The notes beneath the pieces were generated by a model that saw only the letters and a list, made by a program, of their open reading frames with translations, ran no database searches and was not told where the DNA came from. 64,000 nt of DNA. Source: Actinomadura luteofluorescens. Lineage in GTDB: Bacteria > Actinomycetota > Actinomycetes > Streptosporangiales > Streptosporangiaceae. The position numbers were made by a program, and so were the translations under genes. This document shows positions 1 through 11,685 of the stretch, piece after piece (within the stretch, counting starts at the first letter, position 1; every line of letters starts with the position of its first letter). The DNA lies in contig NZ_JACCBA010000001.1 of NCBI RefSeq assembly GCF_013409365.1, positions 8,866,001 to 8,930,000 on the forward strand, given 5' to 3'.

Positions 1-1
1 G

Positions 2-349
2 TGCCACCGGCTGACGAGCGGCGGGCTCAACGTCCTGCAGTGCGGCGACCCGACCGCGAAGGGCACCGGCGGCCCGGGCTACCAGTTCGCCAACGAGAAC
101 ACCAACGGCGCCATGTACACCGAGGGCACGCTCGCCATGGCGCACAGCAGCCTGCCGGACTCCAACGGCAGCCAGTTCTTCATGGTCTACAAGGACTCGC
201 AGCTCCCGCCGGACTACACGGTGTTCGGGAAGATCACCAAGGGGCTGGACGTGCTGAAGAAGATCGCCGACGCGGGTTCGGACCCCAAGGGCGACGGCAA
301 GCCCAAGAAGAAGGTAGAGATCCAGGACGTCACGATCGCCGGGAAATAG
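2..349 (+). CDS. Peptidyl-prolyl cis-trans isomerase, cyclophilin type (5' partial)
   Basis: This is the C-terminal part of a cyclophilin that enters from outside the window; it is open from the first bases and stops at TAG 347-349. The translation begins CHRLT and continues with the cyclophilin core, including GSQFFMVY and VFGKITKGLDVLKKI. These segments line the proline-isomerase active site. Family members speed cis-trans isomerisation of X-Pro bonds during protein folding. In actinobacteria this type is often a membrane-anchored or secreted protein, but the N-terminus that would show this is missing. The tail is lysine-rich (GDGKPKKKVEIQDVTI). The next gene starts about 75 bases downstream on the same strand. 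Confidence 0.93.
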   Translation, partial: CHRLTSGGLNVLQCGDPTAKGTGGPGYQFANENTNGAMYTEGTLAMAHSSLPDSNGSQFFMVYKDSQLPPDYTVFGKITKGLDVLKKIADAGSDPKGDGKPKKKVEIQDVTIAGK

Positions 350-422
350 GCGAACGGGATACTAAGGTGTGGAGGGTCCGGTCGCCGTGAGCGCGTCCGG
401 ACCCGCGATTCAGGAGGCAAGG

Positions 423-1658
423 GTGTCCAGCGCGACCGATCCCTGGGGCCGGGTGGACGAGGACGGCACCGTCTATGTGAGGACGGCCGACGGCGAGCGG
501 GTCGTCGGCTCCTGGCAGGCCGGCGCGCCCGAAGAGGCCCTGTCCTACTTCAAGCGCAAGTACGACGCGCTCGCCACCGAGATCGGCCTGCTCGAACAGC
601 GGGTCCGCACCACCGACCTGCAGCCGGCCCAGGCCCAGCAGGGCATCGACCGGCTGCGCGAGGCCGTCTCCGATGCGCACGCCGTCGGCGACCTCGACGC
701 CCTCCTGCGCCGCCTGGAGGGCCTGTCGCAGCAGGTCGGGAGGCGCCGCGAGGAGGTCAAGGCCCAGCGCGAGCAGCACCGGCACGAGGCCCGCGAGGTC
801 AAGGAGCGGATCGTCGCCGAGGCCGAGCGCATCGCGGTCGAGGAGACGCACTGGAAGAACGGCGGCGAGCGCCTGCGCCTGCTGGTCGAGGAGTGGAAGG
901 CCGCCGACCGCATCGACCGCCCCACCGAGACCGCGCTGTGGAAGCGGCTGTCGGCCGCCCGCAACGCCTTCACCAAGCGACGCAAGGCCTACTTCGCCAC
1001 CCTCGACGACCAGCGCGAGGAGGCCCGGCGGGAGAAGGAGCGCCTCGTCACCGAGGCCGAGGCGATGTCGGGCTCCACCGACTGGGGCGACACGGCCGCC
1101 GCCTACCGCGACCTGATGCGCCGCTGGAAGCTGGCCGGGCGCGCCTCCCGGGACGCCGAGGAGGACCTGTGGGCCCGCTTCAAGGGCGCCCAGGACACCT
1201 TCTTCCAGGCCCGCGGCGCGGCGTTCGCCGAGCGCGACGCCGAGTTCCGCGGCAACGCCGAGGAGAAGGAGAAGATCCTCGCCGAGGCCGAGCGGCTTCT
1301 GCCGGTGCGGGACGTCCGGCAGGCTCGCCAGTCCCTGCGCGCGGTCCAGGAGCGCTGGGAGGCCGCCGGGATGGTGCCGCGCGACCAGCGCGACCGGCTG
1401 GAGGGGCGGCTCCGCAAGATCGAGGAGGCCGTCCGCTCCGCCGAGGAGAACGAGTGGCGCCGCACCAACCCCGAGGCCCGCGCCCGCGCCGAGGCCACGG
1501 TGGGCCAGCTGCGCAGCTCCATCGAGCAGCTGGAGAAGCGGCTCGGCAAGGCCCGCGAGGCCGGCCGCCAGAAGGACGTCAAGGAGGCCGAGGAGGCGCT
1601 CAGCGCCCGCCGCGCCTGGCTCGAAGAGGCCGAGCGCACCCTCGCCGAGTTCTCCTGA
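423..1658 (+). CDS. DUF349 domain protein
   Basis: A 411-residue, highly charged, almost entirely helical protein with several copies of the DUF349 repeat. Each repeat pairs a Trp-containing helix (WKAADR, WKLAGR, WEAAGM) with a following basic helix. The C-terminal 80 residues are strongly coiled-coil (repeated E/K/R/L heptads). GTG 423 is chosen because AGGAGG lies at 412-417; an in-frame GTG at 369 would add 18 residues with no comparable ribosome site. The molecular function of DUF349 proteins is not settled. The gene is single, between the cyclophilin and a convergent gene whose end overlaps a hairpin. Confidence 0.85.
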   Translation: MSSATDPWGRVDEDGTVYVRTADGERVVGSWQAGAPEEALSYFKRKYDALATEIGLLEQRVRTTDLQPAQAQQGIDRLREAVSDAHAVGDLDALLRRLEGLSQQVGRRREEVKAQREQHRHEAREVKERIVAEAERIAVEETHWKNGGERLRLLVEEWKAADRIDRPTETALWKRLSAARNAFTKRRKAYFATLDDQREEARREKERLVTEAEAMSGSTDWGDTAAAYRDLMRRWKLAGRASRDAEEDLWARFKGAQDTFFQARGAAFAERDAEFRGNAEEKEKILAEAERLLPVRDVRQARQSLRAVQERWEAAGMVPRDQRDRLEGRLRKIEEAVRSAEENEWRRTNPEARARAEATVGQLRSSIEQLEKRLGKAREAGRQKDVKEAEEALSARRAWLEEAERTLAEFS

Positions 1659-1670
1659 GCCTCTCGCCGC

Positions 1671-1696
1671 CTTCCTAGGCCGTGCGGCCCAGGAAG
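1671..1696. terminator. Hairpin between convergent genes
   Basis: CTTCCTAGGCC and GGCCCAGGAAG form an 11-bp stem with one mismatch around a GTGC loop. It sits between the stop of the DUF349 gene and the stop codon of the leftward gene, which it overlaps. There is no T-run, as is usual in high-GC actinobacteria. It would act on both strands. Confidence 0.45.
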
Positions 1697-2238
1697 GCGA
1701 GCATGCGCGTCTGCTCGTCCGCCCCGCGCGGGGCGGGCAGGGGCGGCGCCAGGTGTCCCTCGCTCCGCAGCGACGCGGCGACCACCTGGGCCGTGGCGAA
1801 CGCGTGGTGGACGAGGTCCGGGTCGAGGCGCGACGGCTGGCCCGTCGCCCGGGCCAGGTCCCAGGCGTGCACCAGCGGCTCCAGGATGTAGCCCTCCAGG
1901 AAGTCGCCCAGCGGCAGCTCGCCCAGCCCGTCGAACGGGATGGGCCGGCCGAGCGCGTCGGGGGTGAGGGCCGCCGCGCACTCCTTGCGGGCCGCCCGCC
2001 AGCTCATCAGGACGTCGCCCGCGACGAACCGCGCGGGGTCGGCGTTGACGTCGGGCTCGGGCTCTCCCGAGGCCAGCGCCCGGACCAGGAACTGGCCGCC
2101 GGTCACGTGGCCGGCGACGTCCCGGGCGGTCCACCCCGCGCAGGGCGAAGGCACGTCCCACCCGTCGCGGGCGACGCCGGCCACCAGGCCCTCGAAGAGG
2201 TCGAGGGCCCGGTGGTAGCCGCTGAGGTTGTGAGCCAT
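1675..2238 (-). CDS. Maleylpyruvate isomerase / DinB-like mycothiol-dependent protein (TIGR03086 type)
   Basis: A 187-residue protein of the DinB/YfiT fold. The segment CAGWTARDVAGHVTGG and the later LVHAWDLARATGQP are hallmarks of the actinobacterial maleylpyruvate isomerase N-terminal family. Their histidines and aspartate are candidate metal ligands. Characterised relatives use mycothiol as thiol cofactor for isomerisation or detoxification, but the substrate here cannot be told. ATG 2238 (MAHNLSGYHRAL) is preferred over an in-frame start 12 codons upstream because the family normally begins close to this helix. It lies 65 bases downstream of the DUF305 gene on the same strand and could be the last gene of that cluster. 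Confidence 0.8.
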   Translation of the reverse strand: MAHNLSGYHRALDLFEGLVAGVARDGWDVPSPCAGWTARDVAGHVTGGQFLVRALASGEPEPDVNADPARFVAGDVLMSWRAARKECAAALTPDALGRPIPFDGLGELPLGDFLEGYILEPLVHAWDLARATGQPSRLDPDLVHHAFATAQVVAASLRSEGHLAPPLPAPRGADEQTRMLAFLGRTA

Positions 2239-2303
2239 GGTGGTCAGTGACGCGCGATCCGGCGGCCCTGTCAAGCGCTATCGCGAAGGTCGCGGGTCCC
2301 GGC

Positions 2304-2930
2304 TCACGCGGCGGGGGAGCCGCGCTGCCGGAGCATCGCGTTCATCTGCGTGATCTCCGCCTGCTGCCCTTCCGCCATCGTGCGGGCCAGCCGCCGCACC
2401 CGGTCGTGCCCGGTGCGCTCCAGCACCGCCCGCGCCATGCCCACTCCGCCCCGGTGGTGCGCGACCATCAGCTTCAGGAACAGCATTTCGGCGGCGCGGC
2501 CGGACGCCTTCTCCAGGTCGGCGAGCTGTCCGCGGGTCGCCATGCCCGGCATGGCGGCCGCGCCGCCCCGGTGGCCGCCGTGCCCGGACATCCAGCGCAT
2601 GCGGCCGGACGGGTCGGCCTTGGGCACGCCCCACTCGTCCAGCCAGGCCGTCATCATGCCGATCTGGGCGGACTGGGTGTTGATGATGTCGTAGGCCAGC
2701 AGCCGGGTCTCGGGATCGTCCGTGCGGTCCCTGACGATGAACGACATCCGCACCGCCTGCGCGTGGTGCACGCTCATGTCGCGGGCGAACCCGGCTTCGG
2801 GGCCGTCCGTGCCGGGCCGCTCCGAGCGGAAGACGGCGAGCGCGACCAGGACGGCGCCCGCGAGCAGGACCAGGGCCGCGAGGACGACGGTGACACGCCG
2901 CCCCCGCGGCGCCGCGGGGGCCTCGCTCAC
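2304..2930 (-). CDS. DUF305 domain protein, membrane-anchored
   Basis: A 208-residue protein with one N-terminal membrane segment (about residues 15-35, VVLAALVLLAGAVLVALAVF) and an exported four-helix DUF305 domain. Both diagnostic His pairs are present: MSVHHAQAVRM and MVAHHRGGVGMA. A Met/His-rich segment between them (MRWMSGHGGHRGG, then MPGM) suggests metal binding. DUF305 proteins often occur near copper genes, but the function is unproven. The GTG start (2930-2928) overlaps the stop of the upstream DUF3105 gene as GTGA, so the two are probably translationally coupled. Confidence 0.87.
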   Translation of the reverse strand: MSEAPAAPRGRRVTVVLAALVLLAGAVLVALAVFRSERPGTDGPEAGFARDMSVHHAQAVRMSFIVRDRTDDPETRLLAYDIINTQSAQIGMMTAWLDEWGVPKADPSGRMRWMSGHGGHRGGAAAMPGMATRGQLADLEKASGRAAEMLFLKLMVAHHRGGVGMARAVLERTGHDRVRRLARTMAEGQQAEITQMNAMLRQRGSPAA

Positions 2931-3562
2931 GGGGCGTCCTTGCCGCCGGAGCAGGCCGCGCCCGGCTCGGGGGTCTGCGGGCCCTTCACGAAGGCCCGCA
3001 GGAACTGGTCCACCCGGGTGTCGGTGGCCTGCTGGAGCTTCACCTGCCTGCCCCACGCGGTGAGCGTGACCGGCGAGTCCTGGTCCGGGTAGGGGCTGAG
3101 CAGCGTGTAGTCGGTCGCGGAGACGTTCCCCTTGAGCGCGTCGAGCTGGTCCGCGGGGAGGCCGGGCCGGTAGGTGATCCAGACGGCGCCGTGCTCCAGC
3201 GAGTGGACGGCGTGCTCGTTCAGCAGCGGCGTCTCGTAGACGCGGCCGTCGCAGTTCTGCCAGACGGGGTTGTGGTCGCCGCCCATGGGCGGATCGGTGT
3301 CGTACTTGACGCTGCCGCCGACGTGGCCGCGGCCGAGCCCGTCCTTGGTCACCAGGCCGCGGATGGAGGAGGAGCCGTCGGCGGACGACGACCTGGTCTG
3401 CATGAACGTGAAACCGATGGCGACGACCGCCACCAGGCCGATCACCGCGAAGAACACGATGCCTCCCCACGGGACCTCGCGCTGCGTCAGCGCGTTCTTC
3501 GTGGCGGTCTTGCCGCGCGCGTTCTGGTGATGCGCGTTCTTGTTACGGGCGCTCTTGGACAT
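2927..3562 (-). CDS. DUF3105 domain protein, membrane-anchored
   Basis: A 211-residue protein with a basic N-terminal 30 residues (MSKSARNKNAHHQNARGK), one membrane segment (about 34-54) and an exported DUF3105 domain. The domain holds the family motif HAVHSLEHGAVWITYRPG and the NCDGRVYE segment. The His/Glu-rich motif suggests a metal site, but family function is unknown. A single late Cys (AACSGG) and the Cys of NCDG could pair. It is coupled to the downstream DUF305 gene by a 4-base overlap and follows the DUF6153 gene by about 100 bases. Confidence 0.86.
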   Translation of the reverse strand: MSKSARNKNAHHQNARGKTATKNALTQREVPWGGIVFFAVIGLVAVVAIGFTFMQTRSSSADGSSSIRGLVTKDGLGRGHVGGSVKYDTDPPMGGDHNPVWQNCDGRVYETPLLNEHAVHSLEHGAVWITYRPGLPADQLDALKGNVSATDYTLLSPYPDQDSPVTLTAWGRQVKLQQATDTRVDQFLRAFVKGPQTPEPGAACSGGKDAP

Positions 3563-3664
3563 GCGGGCGTCCTCTCAGGGGTGCTGTAGGTCAGAACGGA
3601 CAGGGCCGCGCCGCACCGGCGAAGGCACGATGCGGGCGGGCGAACGGCCGAAGGGCCGGTCCGT

Positions 3665-4120
3665 CTACAGCCGGAGGACCTGGAGGGAGGGCGGCGACGC
3701 GGGGACGATCCGGGTGCAGGGCGGCGGGGCGAACGCCCAGCCGATGCGCGCGGGCAGGCGGGAGAAAGGCCGGCGCAGCACGGCGGCCAAGCCCAGCAGG
3801 ACCAGGGTGAACAGGACGGCCAGGCACAGGCACACGTCCATGGGGGCGTGCGCGGGCAGCCTCAGCGGGGAGACGGCCGACACGCCCTCTGCGGGGCCGT
3901 GAGGGCCGTGGAGCGTCCCGGCCCCGGCGCCCGGCTGCTCGTGGCCGGTGGACGCCGAGAGGGCGCCGACGGGAACGCTCACGGCGTGCTGGGTGCACAC
4001 GCGCGGCGGGGGAGCGTGGCCCAGCCCGTAGCTGAACACCAGCCCGCCCACGGCGAAGAGCGCCACGAGCAGCCCTGCCGGCCCGTGGCGTCGACGGGGG
4101 GCCGTACCGGACACCGTCAC
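3665..4120 (-). CDS. DUF6153-like small membrane protein
   Basis: A 151-residue protein with an N-terminal membrane segment (about 15-34), a His/Gly/Ala-rich exported loop (STGHEQPGAGAGTLHGPHG) and a second membrane segment (about 95-114, DVCLCLAVLFTLVLLGLAAVL). This two-helix layout with a short His-rich loop resembles the actinobacterial DUF6153 family, whose function is unknown. It is the first gene of a leftward cluster with DUF3105 and DUF305. The shared His-rich exported parts hint at metal or redox work in the envelope; that is inference from composition. Confidence 0.65.
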   Translation of the reverse strand: MTVSGTAPRRRHGPAGLLVALFAVGGLVFSYGLGHAPPPRVCTQHAVSVPVGALSASTGHEQPGAGAGTLHGPHGPAEGVSAVSPLRLPAHAPMDVCLCLAVLFTLVLLGLAAVLRRPFSRLPARIGWAFAPPPCTRIVPASPPSLQVLRL

Positions 4121-4266
4121 GCTCCTGATCGCGTCTTCCGGGCTGTTCCAACGCCGCAGCCGCCCTCCGGGTTCCCGCCCGCCGCCCTTCGGAGAACCGC
4201 GCGGCCGCCCGCCGTGGAGCTGCGGGACCGTCCGGGACCGTCCGCGCCGCGAGATAGTGTCGGAGC

Positions 4267-5670
4267 GTGACCAGCAGGGCGGAATCGGGCGAGCCGGAGG
4301 GCCTTTTCGACGCTCCGGAGCGGGACGGGGCGGTCCCGGCGGACGTGCGGGCCTCGCCGCCGATGGCGCCGGCCCGGGGCGGCGCGGAGCAGCCCCTCGC
4401 CGTCCGGATGCGGCCCCGCGCCCTCGACGAGGTCGTCGGGCAGGGCCACCTGCTCGGCCCGGGCACGCCGATCCGGCAGCTCGTCGACCGTGACGTGCCC
4501 ATGTCGCTCGTGCTGTGGGGCCCGCCCGGAACGGGCAAGACCACCCTCGCCACCGTCGTCAGCCACGTCACCTCCCGCCGCTTCGTGGAGGTCTCCGCGG
4601 TCAGCGACGGCGTCAAGCGCGTCCGCGCCGAGATCGACCTGGCGCGCCGCGAGCTCGGCATGACGGGCCGGCAGACGGTCCTGTTCGTCGACGAGGTGCA
4701 CCGCTTCAACAAGGCCCAGCAGGACGCCCTGCTGCCCGCCGTGGAGAACCGCTGGGTGTCCTTCATCGGCGCCACCACCGAGAACCCGTTCTTCTCCGTC
4801 ATCAGCCCGCTGCTGTCGCGCTCCCTGCTGCTCACCCTGGAGCCGCTCGGCGAGGACGACCTGCGCGAGGTGATCCGCCGCGCCCTCGCCGAGGAGCGCG
4901 GGCTGAACGGGGCGGTCACCCTCGACCCCGCCGCGGAGGACCACCTCATCCGGCTGGCCGGCGGCGACGCCCGCCGCACCCTCACCTACCTGGAGGCCGC
5001 CGCGCTCGTCGTCGACGACGGCGGCGCGATCGACGCGGACGTGCTGGAGAGGGCCGTCGACCGGGCCGCCGTCCGCTACGACCGTGAGGGCGACCAGCAC
5101 TACGACGTCATCAGCGCGTTCATCAAGAGCATCCGCGGCAGCGACGTCGACGCGGCGCTGCACTACCTCGCCCGCATGATCGAGGCCGGCGAGGACGCCC
5201 GGTTCATCGCCCGGCGGCTGATCGTGCACGCCAGCGAGGACGTCGGCATGGCCGACCCGACCGCCCTGCAGACCGCGGTCGCCGCCGCGCAGGCGGTGGA
5301 GTTCGTCGGCCTGCCCGAGGCCCGCATCAACCTGGCCCAGGCGGTGATCCACCTCTCCCTCGCGCCGAAGTCCAACGCGGTGATCACGGCGGTGGACGGC
5401 GCGCTCGGCGACGTCCGCAAGGGGCTCGCCGGGCCCGTCCCGGGGCACCTGCGCGACGCCCACTACAAGGGCGCCGCGAAGATCGGGCACGGGCAGGGCT
5501 ACAAGTACGCGCACGACCACCCCGGCGGCGTGGTCCGCCAGCAGTACGCGCCCGACGCGGTCGACGGACGGGAGTACTATCGCCCGACCAGGCACGGCGC
5601 GGAAGCCCGGTTCACCGAGGTGCTCGCGCGGATCCGCTCCGTCCTGCGCGGCGCCGCGGACCGGCGATGA
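4267..5670 (+). CDS. rarA: Replication-associated recombination protein RarA (MgsA), AAA+ ATPase
   Basis: A 467-residue AAA+ ATPase of the RarA/Mgs1/WRNIP1 family, which acts at stalled replication forks and loads onto single-strand/double-strand junctions. Walker A is GPPGTGKT (85-92) and Walker B VDEVH (141-145). The sensor-1 segment GATTENPFF and the C-terminal tetramerisation domain ([20 protein letters not shown]) are present. The end [12 protein letters not shown] is typical of the family. GTG 4267 is the earliest in-frame start after the upstream stop region; the N-terminal 40 residues are low-complexity, with the GLFD segment often seen in actinobacterial homologues. It is followed after about 100 bases by a DUF948 gene. 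Confidence 0.95.
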   Translation: MTSRAESGEPEGLFDAPERDGAVPADVRASPPMAPARGGAEQPLAVRMRPRALDEVVGQGHLLGPGTPIRQLVDRDVPMSLVLWGPPGTGKTTLATVVSHVTSRRFVEVSAVSDGVKRVRAEIDLARRELGMTGRQTVLFVDEVHRFNKAQQDALLPAVENRWVSFIGATTENPFFSVISPLLSRSLLLTLEPLGEDDLREVIRRALAEERGLNGAVTLDPAAEDHLIRLAGGDARRTLTYLEAAALVVDDGGAIDADVLERAVDRAAVRYDREGDQHYDVISAFIKSIRGSDVDAALHYLARMIEAGEDARFIARRLIVHASEDVGMADPTALQTAVAAAQAVEFVGLPEARINLAQAVIHLSLAPKSNAVITAVDGALGDVRKGLAGPVPGHLRDAHYKGAAKIGHGQGYKYAHDHPGGVVRQQYAPDAVDGREYYRPTRHGAEARFTEVLARIRSVLRGAADRR

Positions 5671-5775
5671 TCGTTCTTCGCCGCCCGGTGCTCCCGCCAA
5701 GCGGCGCGGTGGACCGGTAAGGTCTGTCAGGCCATGCCCGGCCCCGTGCCGGCCTCACGCGAACGGAAAGCCCTG

Positions 5776-6192
5776 ATGCTTACTGGTGGACAGCTAGCAG
5801 GCCTCATCGTGGCCGTGTTCTGGGCGGTGCTCGTCTCGTTCATCGCGCTCACCCTGCTGAAGCTCTCCAAGCTCCTCGGCGAGGCCAGCGATCTCGTCCA
5901 CGACATCGGCGAGCAGGCCGGCCCGCTGATGGACGACATGACCCGGACGGTGAAGCGCGCCAACGAGCAGCTCGGCCGGACCGACGTCATCACCAAGCAG
6001 GTCGCCGGCGTCACCCAGAACGTCTCGGCCGTGACCACCGTGATGACCTCGGTGGTCGGCGGGCCGCTGGTGAAGGCCGCCGCCTTCTCCTACGGCGTCC
6101 GCAAGGCCCTCGGCAACCGCGACGGGGAGGAGCGCGCCGCGTCCGGACGTCCGGAGCTGCCGGCCCGCTCCCCGGGCAGGGGGCGCAGATGA
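5776..6192 (+). CDS. DUF948 domain membrane protein
   Basis: A 138-residue protein with one N-terminal membrane helix (about 4-26, QLAGLIVAVFWAVLVSFIALTLL) followed by a long amphipathic helix of the DUF948 type (LLGEASDLVHDIGEQAGPL). ATG 5776 is chosen because the helix starts directly after it and GGAAAG precedes it; an upstream ATG at 5734 would add 14 unstructured residues. Function is unknown. Its stop overlaps the next start as ATGA. This DUF948-DUF6167-alaS-ruvX-mltG-aroE order is common in actinobacteria. Confidence 0.87.
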   Translation: MLTGGQLAGLIVAVFWAVLVSFIALTLLKLSKLLGEASDLVHDIGEQAGPLMDDMTRTVKRANEQLGRTDVITKQVAGVTQNVSAVTTVMTSVVGGPLVKAAAFSYGVRKALGNRDGEERAASGRPELPARSPGRGRR

Positions 6193-6506
6193 GGCGGCTG
6201 TTCTGGCTCTCGGTCGGCGCCGGCGCCGGGGTCTACGCCACGCACCGCGTCAAGCGGCGCGTGGAGCGCTTCGCGCGCGCCCTGTCGCCCGAGAGCGTCG
6301 CGGCGCGGGCGGTGTCGACCGGGCAGGACGCCGGCGAGCGGTTGAGGCTTTTCGCCTCCGACGTCCGTACCGAGATGCGGGCCCGTGAGGAGGAGCTGCG
6401 CGAGGCCGTCCGCATGGACCAGGCCCCGCCGGACGGGGGGCCGCCGGCCCGCCGCGTGCTCAAGGCGAGATACACGATCATCGAGAACGACAAGGATGGC
6501 CACTGA
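6189..6506 (+). CDS. DUF6167 family protein
   Basis: A 105-residue protein starting [24 protein letters not shown], a short hydrophobic N-terminus that could be a membrane anchor or re-entrant helix, followed by basic and helical segments. It ends in [16 protein letters not shown]. The position directly before alaS and the N-terminal motif match the DUF6167 family of actinobacteria, which has no assigned function. It is coupled to the DUF948 gene by a 4-base overlap, and its stop lies two bases before the alaS ATG, so all three are likely one transcript. Confidence 0.82.
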   Translation: MRRLFWLSVGAGAGVYATHRVKRRVERFARALSPESVAARAVSTGQDAGERLRLFASDVRTEMRAREEELREAVRMDQAPPDGGPPARRVLKARYTIIENDKDGH

Positions 6507-6507
6507 T

Positions 6508-9177
<2,670 letters not shown>

Positions 9178-9232
9178 GTCCGGCACGACGGGGCAGCAGA
9201 AGCGAGCCTCACCTCCGAGCGGAGGCGAGCCC

Positions 9233-9691
9233 ATGAGGACGGGCGTCAGGCTCGGGGTCGATGTGGGAAGCGTGCGGGTCGGGGTCGCGCGATGCGATCC
9301 CGGCGGGATCCTGGCGTCCCCCCTGGAGACGGTGAAGAGCGGCAAAGGCGACGTCGACCGGCTCGTGGACCTCGTCGCCGAGCACGAGGCGATCGAGGTC
9401 GTCGTCGGCCTCCCCACCTCGCTGTCGGGCCGGGAGGGGCCGGCGGCGCAGTCGGCCCGCAGGTTCGCGGCGAGGCTCGCCGACCGCCTTCCCCCGGAGA
9501 CGGTGCGGCTGCACGACGAGCGCCTCACCACCGTCACCGCCGAGAGCGGCCTGCGGGCCGGCGGCGTGCACGGCCAGGCGCGGCGCAAGGTGGTCGACCA
9601 GGCCGCCGCGGCGGTGCTGCTCCAGGCGGTCCTCGACGCCGAACGGTCGACCGGACGCCCCCCGGGTGAGATCGTCCAGGGGAGCTCATGA
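9233..9691 (+). CDS. ruvX: Holliday-junction resolvase-like nuclease RuvX/YqgF
   Basis: A 152-residue RNase H-fold protein. The N-terminal LGVDVGSVRVGVA motif carries the catalytic Asp, VVGLPTSLSGREGPAA is the central family motif, and LHDERLTTVTAE carries the later acidic residues. Family members act in pre-16S rRNA 5' maturation and were first proposed as Holliday-junction resolvases. A GGAGG-type ribosome site precedes ATG 9233. The gene follows alaS by 55 bases, and its stop overlaps the mltG start as ATGA. Confidence 0.94.
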   Translation: MRTGVRLGVDVGSVRVGVARCDPGGILASPLETVKSGKGDVDRLVDLVAEHEAIEVVVGLPTSLSGREGPAAQSARRFAARLADRLPPETVRLHDERLTTVTAESGLRAGGVHGQARRKVVDQAAAAVLLQAVLDAERSTGRPPGEIVQGSS

Positions 9692-10848
9692 ACGACTTGG
9701 ACCTTTTCTCCGACCCGTACGGCGACGGGCCTCCGTCAGAGGAGACCTACGGCCGGCGTGACCAGCGGCGCCGGCGCAAGCGCCAGAAGCGCCGCCGGCG
9801 CAGCGGGCGCGCCGCCGCGCTGTTCGCGATGGCGTTCCTCGTGGCGGTGTTCGGCACCGGAGGCGTCCTCGGGTACGCGTGGCTCGACAACAAGTGGCAC
9901 CCGCCGGACTACGAGGGCGCGGGCTCCGGCAAGGTCACCGTCCAGATCAAGGACGGCGCGACCGGGTCGGTGATCGGCACGACGCTGAAGCAGCACCGGG
10001 TCGTCAAGAGCTCCGAGGCCTTCGTGAAGACCTACAACAAGGAGACCCGCGCCTCCAGCATCCAGCCGGGGTTCTACCAGATGCGGCTGGAGATGTCCTC
10101 GGCCGCCGCGGTGGCGCTGCTGCTCGACCCGAAGTCGCGGGCCGGCAACCAGGTCGTGATCCCCGAGGGGCGGCGTGCCGTCGAGGTCTTCGAGCTGCTG
10201 GCGAAGAAGACCGGCATCTCCGTCAAGGAGTTCCAGGCGGTGGCGAAGCGCCCGAAGAACCTAGGGCTGCCCTCCTACGCGCGGGGCAAGGTCGAGGGTT
10301 ACCTGTACCCGGGGCGCTACGACCTCGACCCGAACGGCTCGGCGGAGCAGATCCTCAAGGAGATGGTGGGGCGGTACACCAAGGAGGCCGCCAGCGTCGA
10401 CCTGGTCGCCGAGGCGCGCAAGGCGCACATGAACCCGGCGACGGTCATCACGCTCGCCAGCCTGGTCCAGGCCGAGGGCGGCAAGCCCAGCGACCTGCCG
10501 AAGATCTCCCGCGTCATCTACAACCGGGTGGACAAGGGCATGAAGCTGCAGTTCGACACCACGGTCCTGTACGCGTTGAACGAGCGGCGGCTCACCGTCA
10601 CGGAGAAGGACCTGCAGACCCCCTCGCCCTACAACACCTACCTGCACGCGGGCCTGCCGCCCGGCCCGATCTCCAACCCCGGGCCGGACGCGATCGAGGC
10701 GGCCCTGTCCCCGGAGGACGGGACGTGGCTGTACTTCATCGCCACCGACCCGACGAACAAGGTCACCAAGTTCGCCACGACGGAGCAGGAGCGGCTGGCG
10801 ATCGAGAAGGAGTTCCGGGCCTGGCAGAAGGCGCACCCGGGCCAATGA
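9688..10848 (+). CDS. mltG: Endolytic murein transglycosylase MltG
   Basis: A 386-residue inner-membrane enzyme that cuts nascent glycan strands and so sets their length. A very basic cytoplasmic N-terminus (residues 23-42) precedes one membrane helix (about 42-66). The extracytoplasmic YceG domain shows GTTLKQHRVV, PEGRRAVEV, VEGYLYPGRYDL, ASLVQAEGG (Glu263 is the probable catalytic acid), VIYNRVDKGMKLQFD and LPPGPISNPG. The length of the cytoplasmic basic tail is typical of actinobacterial versions. It is coupled to ruvX upstream and aroE downstream by ATGA overlaps. Confidence 0.95.
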   Translation: MNDLDLFSDPYGDGPPSEETYGRRDQRRRRKRQKRRRRSGRAAALFAMAFLVAVFGTGGVLGYAWLDNKWHPPDYEGAGSGKVTVQIKDGATGSVIGTTLKQHRVVKSSEAFVKTYNKETRASSIQPGFYQMRLEMSSAAAVALLLDPKSRAGNQVVIPEGRRAVEVFELLAKKTGISVKEFQAVAKRPKNLGLPSYARGKVEGYLYPGRYDLDPNGSAEQILKEMVGRYTKEAASVDLVAEARKAHMNPATVITLASLVQAEGGKPSDLPKISRVIYNRVDKGMKLQFDTTVLYALNERRLTVTEKDLQTPSPYNTYLHAGLPPGPISNPGPDAIEAALSPEDGTWLYFIATDPTNKVTKFATTEQERLAIEKEFRAWQKAHPGQ

Positions 10849-11678
10849 GCGAGAGGACGGGCCGCCGCGCGGCGGTGCTGGGGTCGCCCATCGCCCATTC
10901 GCTGTCGCCGGTGCTGCACCGGGCGGCGTACGCGGCGATGGGGCTGGACGACTGGTCCTACGACGCGGTCGAGTGCGGCGAGGACGGCCTGGCCGCGCTC
11001 CTGGACGGGCTCGGGCCCGAATGGGCGGGGCTGTCGCTGACCATGCCGCTCAAACGCGTCGCGCTCGGCCTCGTCGACACGGTGTCGGACCTCGCGGCGA
11101 AGGTCGGCGGCGCGAACACGATCGTCCTGCGGGACGGGCGGCGGCACGGTGACAACACCGACGTGTACGGCATCGAGACGGCGCTCGGCGAGGCGGGGCT
11201 GAAGGCCCCGTCCGCGGCGCTGGTGCTGGGCGGCGGCGCGACGGCCGCGTCCGCGCTGGCCGCCCTCGCCGGGCTCGGCACGCGCGAGGCCGTCCTCGCG
11301 GTGCGGACGCCGGAGCGCGCCGCCGGCGCGGCCGAGGTGGGGGAGCGGTTCGGGCTCGCGGTCCGGGTCGTGCCGCTCGGCGAGGCACCCGCGCACCTGC
11401 CCGCGGAACTCGTCGTGTCGACCCTCCCCGGCGGGGCCGCCGACGTGTTCGCGGCGCCGGTCGCCGAGTCCGGCGCGGCCCTGTTCGACGTCGTGTACGC
11501 GCCGTGGCCCACGGCGCTCGCGGCGGCCGTCCAGCGCGCGGGCGGCACGGTCGTCAGCGGTTTCGCGATGCTCCTGCACCAGGCCGTCCGGCAGGTGGCC
11601 CTGATGACCGGCCGCGACGACGTGCCGGTGGAGGCGATGCGCGCCGCGGGCGAGGCGGAACTCGCCCGCCGGGCCTGA
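10845..11678 (+). CDS. aroE: Shikimate dehydrogenase
   Basis: A 277-residue enzyme that reduces 3-dehydroshikimate to shikimate with NADPH. SLSP (19-22) binds shikimate, Lys70 in LSLTMPLKR is the catalytic lysine, and NTDVYG (104-109, Asp106) is the partner motif. A Gly-rich loop (LGGGATAAS) starts the nucleotide-binding domain and FAMLLHQAVRQ closes the active site. The start overlaps the mltG stop (ATGA). In many actinobacteria aroE is followed by aroC and aroK; here it runs into a convergent gene only seven bases away, which marks the edge of an accessory block. Confidence 0.95.
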   Translation: MSERTGRRAAVLGSPIAHSLSPVLHRAAYAAMGLDDWSYDAVECGEDGLAALLDGLGPEWAGLSLTMPLKRVALGLVDTVSDLAAKVGGANTIVLRDGRRHGDNTDVYGIETALGEAGLKAPSAALVLGGGATAASALAALAGLGTREAVLAVRTPERAAGAAEVGERFGLAVRVVPLGEAPAHLPAELVVSTLPGGAADVFAAPVAESGAALFDVVYAPWPTALAAAVQRAGGTVVSGFAMLLHQAVRQVALMTGRDDVPVEAMRAAGEAELARRA

Positions 11679-11685
11679 CCCTCGG

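Noticed and set aside
10456..10480. Missing catalytic Glu in MltG (VQAE instead of VEKE)
   Set aside because: A Glu remains in the motif, and the QAE form is usual in actinobacterial MltG as far as I recall; not treated as a defect.
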